Source: Gp13-AA77 sp036521995
GTDB taxonomy: Bacteria; Acidobacteriota; Terriglobia; UBA7540
DNA length: 12,854 nt
Assembly (NCBI GenBank): GCA_036521995.1
Contig: DATDGR010000314.1
Coordinates: forward strand, 1-12,854
Reading direction: 5' to 3'
Below the pieces are notes generated by a model, which worked only from the letters and a program-made list of their open reading frames with translations, had not been told where the DNA came from and did no database searches. Position numbers and translations under genes: made by a program. Every line of letters begins with the position of its first letter. Positions within the stretch are counted from its first letter, which is position 1. Shown here in pieces: positions 6,558-10,920 of the stretch.

Positions 6558-6586
6558 AATGTTCCACCACAAGTCACCCCTGTCAA
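6558..6586 (-). promoter_or_regulatory. Possible promoter for the 6450-4846 operon
   Basis: On the minus strand a perfect -35 TTGACA (6586-6581) is followed by a 17-bp spacer and a poor -10 AACATT (6563-6558). It lies about 110 bp upstream of the start at 6450. The strong -35 and correct spacing support it, and the weak -10 argues against it. Confidence 0.35.
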
Positions 6587-7008
6587 GTCTAAAGTTTTTG
6601 ATTATTGCCATCAGTAATCCTTCTCGACCTACTAACCATTCGGTTTCAAAGTGGAACCATCTGGTCTGAATCGGGAAGCGGCTCTGGTCACACTGAGGTA
6701 GTGACAGATTCGAGCTCAACGTTTCGAGCTGCCCAAGCCAACGGAGGATGCCTTCTCCTGGACTCATCGGCATGCCTGTATATCGGATGCTGGGGTCGAG
6801 ACGGACAAAGGTAAAATTAATGTCAGATATTTGTGATAACAATGTCGGCAACTGGTATCGATGACGCGTGTATCATTGCCGCGTCCGAGCAGGTTTTCGA
6901 TCACGAACACCGGCGGGTGCCTTGGGGTAATCTTAAATTAGATCAAGGCTCGCGATACATAGGCCCTGGAACCTGAGCCATACCCTTCAAGGATAATGCG
7001 GGCGTGGA

Positions 7009-7019
7009 GCACGTCGTGC
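7009..7019. promoter_or_regulatory. Palindrome just upstream of the ilvE promoter
   Basis: GCACGTCGTGC is a perfect 5-bp palindrome with a central T. Its centre is about 43 bp upstream of the expected ilvE transcription start, a usual place for an activator. The binding protein is unknown. Confidence 0.35.
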
Positions 7020-7041
7020 ACAGGGCCAGGGAAAGCTGCCG

Positions 7042-7050
7042 TGATATAAT
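7042..7050 (+). promoter_or_regulatory. Extended -10 promoter for ilvE
   Basis: TGATATAAT fits the extended -10 consensus TGnTATAAT exactly. The -35 position (around 7022-7027) does not match TTGACA, which is common when the TG extension is present. Transcription should start near 7057, only about 14 nt before the ATG, with the GGGGG ribosome binding site (7059-7063) almost at the 5' end. Confidence 0.65.
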
Positions 7051-7070
7051 CTGCATTTGGGGGTACGCGT

Positions 7071-8015
7071 ATGGCGATCGATTATTACGAGAAGATATGG
7101 CACAACGGCGAGTTCATTCCCTGGGACACCGCGACCATCCACGTCGGCTCGCACGTGCTGAGCTACGCGTCCTGTATCTTTGAAGGCATCCGCTGCTACG
7201 AGACGCCGCAAGGACCGGCCGTCTTCCGTCTGAAGGAGCACACTCGGCGGCTCTTCAATTCCTGCCGTGTTTACCGGATGGAGCCCGAGTACAGTCACGA
7301 GCAGATCGACGAGGCGATCATTGAGCTGGTGCGTGTGAACCAGGCTCCCGCCTGCTACATTCGCCCGGTGGTGTTTCGGGGCTACGGGGACTTGAGCGTC
7401 AATCCCATCAAGAACCCGATTGAGACCTATATCTTCTGCTGGAAATGGGGCCAGTACATGGGCCACGGCTCGGTGGAGGCTGGGGTCGACGTCTGCGTCT
7501 CGAGCTGGCGCCGGATGGCTCCGGACACGCTGCCCGCTATGTCCAAGGCAGCCGCCAACTACATGAACTCGCAGTTGATCAAGATGGAAGCCATGACCAA
7601 CGGCTTCGCGGAGGGCATTGCTCTGGACGCTGCCGGTTACGTGAGTGAGGCGAGCGGGGCCAATCTTTTCCTGGTGCACGACGGCAAGCTGCTCACGCCC
7701 CCCCTGGCTTCGGCCGTACTGCCGGGAATCACCCGGGACACCGTTATGACGCTAGCCCAGGAGCTGGGCTATGCCGTGCTTGAGCAGGAGCTCGCCCGGG
7801 AAATGCTGTACCTCGCCACGGAAGCCTTCTTCACAGGCACCGCCGCCGAGATCACACCCATCCGGTCGGTGGACCGGATCCAGGTCGGTTCCGGAAAGCC
7901 GGGGCCTGTCACGCGCCGGCTTCAGGAGCGCTTCTTCGATGTAGTCCGGGGCCGCGTCGAGGACCGTTACGGCTGGCTCACCTTCTGCCAGCAAGCCGTG
8001 GGCGCCGCACCCTGA
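7071..8015 (+). CDS. ilvE: Branched-chain amino acid aminotransferase, 314 aa
   Basis: This fold-type IV PLP enzyme transfers the amino group between glutamate and the 2-oxo acids of leucine, isoleucine and valine, and it acts in the cytoplasm. The N-terminal FIPWDTATIHVGSHVLSYA and FEGIRCYETPQGPAVFRLKEH match the family. The PLP lysine is K159 in AMSKAAANY, at the same number as in the E. coli enzyme. E193 in YVSEASGANLF is the conserved phosphate-side residue, and GTAAEITPI is the C-terminal family motif. The length is normal (E. coli 309 aa). The ATG at 7071 has GGGGG seven bases upstream. A D-amino acid or aminodeoxychorismate lyase role is less likely, given the full BCAT motif set. The gene is monocistronic and ends 34 bp from a convergent gene. 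Confidence 0.95.
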   Translation: MAIDYYEKIWHNGEFIPWDTATIHVGSHVLSYASCIFEGIRCYETPQGPAVFRLKEHTRRLFNSCRVYRMEPEYSHEQIDEAIIELVRVNQAPACYIRPVVFRGYGDLSVNPIKNPIETYIFCWKWGQYMGHGSVEAGVDVCVSSWRRMAPDTLPAMSKAAANYMNSQLIKMEAMTNGFAEGIALDAAGYVSEASGANLFLVHDGKLLTPPLASAVLPGITRDTVMTLAQELGYAVLEQELAREMLYLATEAFFTGTAAEITPIRSVDRIQVGSGKPGPVTRRLQERFFDVVRGRVEDRYGWLTFCQQAVGAAP

Positions 8016-8049
8016 GCGTTTCCTGGGACGGCGGGGGGCGAGGGCCGCT

Positions 8050-8448
8050 TTAAGCCGTGAGATTGAGACCGCTGCCGCTGGTGTTGGTCGAGGCGGCGGG
8101 ACCAGTCTCCAGCACGGAGCTGGAACTGGCGCTCTCCGAGGGCCGGACGCCATGATGATGCCGTCCGAGCTGATGAGTAACCGCTGCCAGGGCTTGTTGG
8201 GCGGCGGAGAGATTGCCGGATTGCAGAGCCTGGCCCAGCTGGCTGAAGGCTTTGCCGAGGGGAGTGCTGCTGTTCTGCGCGGCGGCGGGAGCGTTTTTTG
8301 CCAGGTTCGCGTAGTCGGCCTGTGCCTGACTCAAATTGCCGGAACGTAAGTCCGCGGTCAGTTGCTGGAATTCGCTCAGGGCCTGCGCCTGCGAGTCCTT
8401 TTGGAAGGTCGGGGTCGCGGAAGGATCTGTAATGCTCGGTATTGACAT
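8050..8448 (-). CDS. Small protein with two helical SGNLSxAQ repeats, 132 aa
   Basis: I do not know a function. Two related segments, at about residues 27-51 and 68-94, share the pattern F-x-QL...L-x-SGNLS-x-AQ. This type of repeat is seen in small Ala/Gln/Ser-rich proteins of many soil bacteria and looks like paired helices. A short histidine run (97-99) follows, and the C-terminus is Ser/Thr-rich and probably disordered. There is no signal peptide or membrane segment. The ATG at 8448 has AAGGTG about five bases upstream. The gene converges on ilvE with a 34-bp gap and no clear terminator between. The leader upstream contains strong inverted repeats (8479-8525), which suggests regulated expression. 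Confidence 0.75.
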   Translation of the reverse strand: MSIPSITDPSATPTFQKDSQAQALSEFQQLTADLRSGNLSQAQADYANLAKNAPAAAQNSSTPLGKAFSQLGQALQSGNLSAAQQALAAVTHQLGRHHHGVRPSESASSSSVLETGPAASTNTSGSGLNLTA

Positions 8449-8478
8449 GGTTCACCTTGCCTTTCGTATTAGAATCAA

Positions 8479-8525
8479 GGCATCCGTCGGCCGGATGCCG
8501 ATAACTCCACAAGTAGCTTATCGGC
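8479..8525 (-). promoter_or_regulatory. Two overlapping, mutually exclusive hairpins in the leader of the small repeat protein
   Basis: Hairpin A is GGCATCCG (8479-8486) with CGGATGCC (8492-8499) and a 5-nt loop. Hairpin B is GCCGATAA (8497-8504) with TTATCGGC (8518-8525) and a 13-nt loop. Both stems are perfect 8-bp pairs and both need 8497-8499, so only one can form at a time. On the minus strand, B would be made first and A second, ending 30 nt before the start codon at 8448. It could be a conformational RNA switch, or B could be a DNA operator. I do not recognise a known riboswitch class. Confidence 0.5.
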
Positions 8526-8572
8526 CGATTCTCCGATTTCAATCGTCGCTCTCAATCTGCTGATTCAAAGGG

Positions 8573-8656
8573 CTTTACCAGGCGAAGGCGCAAGCTGGTA
8601 AGGTGTGCCACTGGGCAGCTCTGTCCCGATGCACGGCAGAATCTGCCTTGGCGTGC
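8573..8656. other. Run of three hairpins between the divergent genes
   Basis: TTACCAG (8575-8581) pairs with CTGGTAA (8595-8601), and the stem can be extended to 8573/8603 with one G-T pair. GGGCAG (8613-8618) can pair with CTGTCCC (8621-8627) with one bulge. GCAC-GGCAG (8631-8639) pairs with CTGCC (8643-8647) and GTGC (8653-8656). They lie upstream of the predicted pilT promoter, so they may belong to a longer minus-strand leader, a small RNA, or a remnant repeat. No ORF covers them. Confidence 0.35.
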
Positions 8657-8684
8657 TTTCCGTATCGTTAGGTTGTTTACCCCT

Positions 8685-8713
8685 TTGCAAACTCCGCGCT
8701 CGCGTGGTAACCT
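8685..8713 (+). promoter_or_regulatory. Sigma-70 type promoter for the pilT-like gene
   Basis: TTGCAA (8685-8690), a 17-bp spacer and TAACCT (8708-8713) lie 39 bp before the ATG at 8753. The key -10 positions (T1, A2, T6) and the spacing are right. Confidence 0.5.
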
Positions 8714-8752
8714 CACTCCGGAGAGCCCGTTGGTGAGGACTGTCCAAAGGCC

Positions 8753-9829
8753 ATGGACCTCGACGAGCTATTGAAGACCGTCTGCGAGGGCAAAGCCTCT
8801 GACTTGCACCTGAAGGTGGGCAATGTGGCCCACATGCGAGTGGACGGCGAGCTGCGTCCCGTGCCCAAGTCTCAGACCTTGTCGTTCGAGGATGTCGAGA
8901 AGATTGCGGCGGTCGTCATGAACAAGCGCCAACGGGACGCATTTGAGAAGGTCAACCAGGTTGACTTTGCCTATAGCGTCTCCGGTCTTGGCCGCTTCCG
9001 GGTGAACGTCTTTCGACAGAGAGGCACGGTCGCCATGGCGCTCCGGGTCATTCCCGAGAGCGTTGACTCCCTTGAGAAACTCCAGCTACCCAAGGTGATC
9101 GAAACGCTGGCGGACGAGCGCCGGGGACTGGTGCTGGTGACAGGCGTCGCCGGGTCGGGCAAGAGCACGACGCTGGCCGCCATGATTGACCGGGTCAATT
9201 CAACCCGGCACGCGCACATCATCACCCTCGAGGATCCCATCGAGTTCCTGCACCGCGATAAAGCGGCTATCGTCGACCAACGCGAAGTGGGAGAGGACAT
9301 TCCCGATTTTCAATCCGGCTTGCGCGCCGCTCTCCGCCAGGACCCTGACGTGATTCTGGTGGGCGAGATGAGGGATAGCGAGACCATTCAGACGGTGCTG
9401 ATGGCGGCCGAAACCGGCCACACTGTCTTCTCCACCTTGCATACGCTCGACGCCGCCGAGACCATCCAGCGCGTCATCTCGGTGTTTGCGCCGCACGACC
9501 AGCAGCAGATCCGGCTGCAGCTTGCTTCCACCCTGAAGGGTGTGGCCGCTCTGCGTCTGCTCAAGCGGAAGGGCAGCGACGGACGCGTGCCAGCGGTTGA
9601 GGTTCTGGTGGCCACGAACTATATCCACGACTGTGTCGTTAACCCTGACAAGACTCCGTTGATTCACCAGGCGATTGCCGCCGGGTTCTCTCAATACGGA
9701 ATGCAGACCTTTGATCAGTCTCTCTTCAGCCTGTACTCCGAGGGGTTCATCGATCTGGAAGATGCACTGCCGCAGGCCTCGAAACCGGATGAATTCAGGC
9801 TGCGGGTTGCCGGCATCCACTCCGAGTAG
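8753..9829 (+). CDS. pilT: Type IV pilus retraction ATPase, PilT/PilU family, 358 aa
   Basis: A hexameric cytoplasmic ATPase at the base of the type IV pilus that drives pilus disassembly, twitching and DNA uptake. The N-terminal domain opens MDLDELLKTVCEGKASDLHL, close to PilT. Walker A is GVAGSGKS (131-138, K137; the usual Pro is Val). The Asp box is around ITLEDPIEFLH, Walker B is DPDVILVGEMRD (197-208), and the His box is TGHTVFSTLHT. The C-terminus carries YGMQTFDQSLFSLYSEG, as in PilU. The AIRNLIRE motif needed for retraction in classical PilT is not recognisable; the matching place reads NYIHDCVVN. It could therefore be PilU-like or an accessory motor. The start is fixed by homology, with AAAGG only two bases upstream. 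recX follows after 27 bp and is probably co-transcribed. Confidence 0.93.
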   Translation: MDLDELLKTVCEGKASDLHLKVGNVAHMRVDGELRPVPKSQTLSFEDVEKIAAVVMNKRQRDAFEKVNQVDFAYSVSGLGRFRVNVFRQRGTVAMALRVIPESVDSLEKLQLPKVIETLADERRGLVLVTGVAGSGKSTTLAAMIDRVNSTRHAHIITLEDPIEFLHRDKAAIVDQREVGEDIPDFQSGLRAALRQDPDVILVGEMRDSETIQTVLMAAETGHTVFSTLHTLDAAETIQRVISVFAPHDQQQIRLQLASTLKGVAALRLLKRKGSDGRVPAVEVLVATNYIHDCVVNPDKTPLIHQAIAAGFSQYGMQTFDQSLFSLYSEGFIDLEDALPQASKPDEFRLRVAGIHSE

Positions 9830-9856
9830 ACCCGCGGCCCGCCCGGGTGAACCGCT

Positions 9857-10375
9857 TTGACCGCCCCCAGGCTGAGGTCCAAAGACCCGTTCGCAGCGGC
9901 TCTGGCCCTGCTCGCCGGCCGCCCCTATTCCGTGGCCGAGCTGAAGCAGAAGCTGCGCGCCAAGGCCATCGCCGCGGCCGCCATCGACGAGACCATCACC
10001 CGGCTCAAGAAGCTCGGCTTCCTGGACGACCGCAAGCTGGCCGAAGAGTACGCGTCCTCGCTGGTTCGGAATCGCGCCTTGGGGCGCTTCCGGGTGGAGC
10101 GTGAACTGAGAGCCCGCCGGGTAGACCCCCGCGCCGTCCAGCCTGCCGTCGACCACGCCTTCCGGGAGACCGACGAGGGGGCCCTGCTCGAAACCGTCCT
10201 GGACAAGAAGATACGCACCCTGCGCCTGCCGCTCACCCGGGCCCGGCTTTACGCTTTGTGCGCCAGCTTGAAGCGGCGCGGATTCCGCTCCGGTGATATC
10301 ATTAAAGCTGTCCGCACCAGGCCCGAGCTTGCACCCGTGGCCGAGGAGGCGGATCCGGAGTCGCTGGAGGAGTAG
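9857..10375 (+). CDS. recX: Regulatory protein RecX, 172 aa
   Basis: RecX binds RecA filaments and limits recombination and SOS activity. The sequence shows the family's tandem three-helix repeats: ALALLAGRPYSVAELKQKL, then ITRLKKLGFLDDRKLAEEYA (the LGF-DD signature), then GRFRVERELRARRVD, and a C-terminal LYALCASLKRRGFRSGDII. The length is normal (E. coli 166 aa). The start is TTG at 9857; an in-frame stop at 9848-9850 rules out anything longer, and the ribosome site is poor, so translation may be coupled to the pilT-like gene. E. coli has recA-recX-alaS. Here alaS also follows recX, but recA is missing and a pilus gene takes its place. It is GC-rich like its neighbours. Confidence 0.92.
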   Translation: MTAPRLRSKDPFAAALALLAGRPYSVAELKQKLRAKAIAAAAIDETITRLKKLGFLDDRKLAEEYASSLVRNRALGRFRVERELRARRVDPRAVQPAVDHAFRETDEGALLETVLDKKIRTLRLPLTRARLYALCASLKRRGFRSGDIIKAVRTRPELAPVAEEADPESLEE

Positions 10376-10419
10376 GCCGCTCCGTTTCTCGTGATTTGGC
10401 CCCTCTCAGCGGACAGTTC

Positions 10420-10528
10420 CTGGATTCCGCCTTCGCGGGAATGACCGTTCGGGGCGGGCCTCTGTGTCTTGAACTTTCGAGTGTCGATTTTTGGGGAAAC
10501 GAACCCGTCATGTTGTTGAAAATAAAGG
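10420..10528 (+). repeat. Direct repeat copy A downstream of recX
   Basis: This copy begins CTGGATTCCGCCTTCGCGG and ends with a 41-bp core (10488-10528) containing GGGGAAACGAACCCGTC. The core is identical to 10663-10703 except for one base. Between the two ends the copies share a diverged TTGAAC-TTCGA-TGTCGA block. The unit includes the AACGAACCC word seen at 1556-1707. Confidence 0.85.
10424..10442 (+). terminator. Hairpin after recX, possible terminator
   Basis: ATTCCGC (10424-10430), loop CTTC, and GCGGGAAT (10435-10442) form a stem with one bulged G, 49 bp after the recX stop. There is no T-run. The word GATTCCCGCCTTCGCGGGAATGAC is a common dispersed bacterial intergenic repeat, so this may be a repeat rather than a dedicated terminator. 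Confidence 0.4.
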
Positions 10529-10583
10529 CTCGGGGTTTTTGGAGCGGCCGGCGAGGGTTGCATCGCGTAGCCCCAAGAGAGAT

Positions 10584-10703
10584 CTGGAACCCCCGCCTTG
10601 GCGGCAATAGCTGTCCGCGCGTCTTCTGCCGTTGAACGTTCGACTGTCGACCTTCAACTGCTTTTTTGGGGAAACGAACCCGTCATGTTGTTGAAAACAA
10701 AGG
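10584..10703 (+). repeat. Direct repeat copy B downstream of recX
   Basis: This is the second, diverged copy of 10420-10528. It opens CTGGAACCCCCGCCTTGGCGG, which again can fold (10593-10604), carries TTGAACGTTCGACTGTCGA, and ends in the conserved 41-bp core (10663-10703). It contains about 11 more bases than copy A before the core. Confidence 0.85.
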
Positions 10704-10728
10704 ATTGGCTTTCGAGAAGGAGTGCAAA

Positions 10729-10836
10729 ATGAGCCCCGAAATGACTCCATTTGAGGCTGAAAAAGCCCAAAATGGGCTCAAGATGCCGGGTGTTCGCGGG
10801 CGCCCCCGGTTCGGGAGACGCCAGGCCGATTATTGA
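10729..10836 (+). CDS. Candidate small protein, 35 aa
   Basis: The ATG at 10729 follows AGAAGGAG (10715-10722) by six bases, one of the better ribosome sites in the window. The product starts MSPEMTPFEAEKAQNGLK and ends in the basic stretch RGRPRFGRRQADY, so it is acidic first and strongly basic later. The basic tail would suit nucleic acid binding. It lies directly after repeat copy B and ends 84 bp before alaS. It is not rich in alanine codons (three), so an attenuation leader is unlikely. It is short enough to arise by chance. Confidence 0.4.
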   Translation: MSPEMTPFEAEKAQNGLKMPGVRGRPRFGRRQADY

Positions 10837-10847
10837 TCTATATCGTT

Positions 10848-10853
10848 TATAAT
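10848..10853 (+). promoter_or_regulatory. Likely -10 element of the alaS promoter
   Basis: A perfect TATAAT in an A/T-rich patch sits 67 bp before the alaS start. No good -35 is found at 16-18 bp upstream, and the TG extension is absent, so the assignment is tentative. Confidence 0.4.
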
Positions 10854-10920
10854 GAACAATCTAGGTGGCCGTCGGCCGCAAAACTGGTTGATTTAGGCTC
10901 AGATCTCGAAAGTTAGGCTA

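Larger units (their letters stand above)
6451..7041. other. Lower-GC, gene-poor stretch upstream of ilvE
   Basis: The base composition drops visibly compared with neighbours. A minus-strand open frame covers 6493-6851 and continues through the 6028-6450 gene in another frame. Its protein matches nothing I know and it is probably a chance frame. Another minus-strand frame near 6800-6940 reads PPVFVIENLLGRGNDTRV and looks protein-like, but it has no clear start and is cut by stops. The stretch may hold decayed foreign DNA. Inverted repeats close to ilvE are GGCCCTG (6962-6968) / CAGGGCC (7021-7027) and the palindrome GCACGTCGTGC (7009-7019). Confidence 0.4.

Noticed and set aside
6075..6851. 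258-codon minus-strand frame upstream of and overlapping the small basic protein
   Set aside because: Its second half overlaps the better supported 6028-6450 gene out of frame and becomes Ser/Arg/Cys-rich; no recognisable domain and no clear ribosome site.
8497..8525. GCCGATAA as a flagellar sigma-28 -10 box
   Set aside because: No TAAA-type -35 box lies at the required distance on either strand; the word is better explained as the arm of an inverted repeat.
8573..8656. c-di-GMP (GEMM) riboswitch ahead of pilT
   Set aside because: The conserved core bases of that class are not present, and the predicted promoter lies downstream of the hairpins.
9200..10156. 318-codon frame antisense to the pilT-like gene and recX
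   Set aside because: It covers parts of two well-identified genes on the other strand; Gly/Gln/Leu-rich composition typical of a GC-rich shadow.
10249..10750. Minus-strand frames sharing QQHDGFVSPK
   Set aside because: The shared peptide simply comes from the 41-bp DNA direct repeats; no ribosome sites, and the frames run into recX.
10837..10920. T-box or alanine attenuator in the alaS leader
   Set aside because: No T-box consensus or terminator/antiterminator pair, and the preceding small ORF is not alanine-rich.
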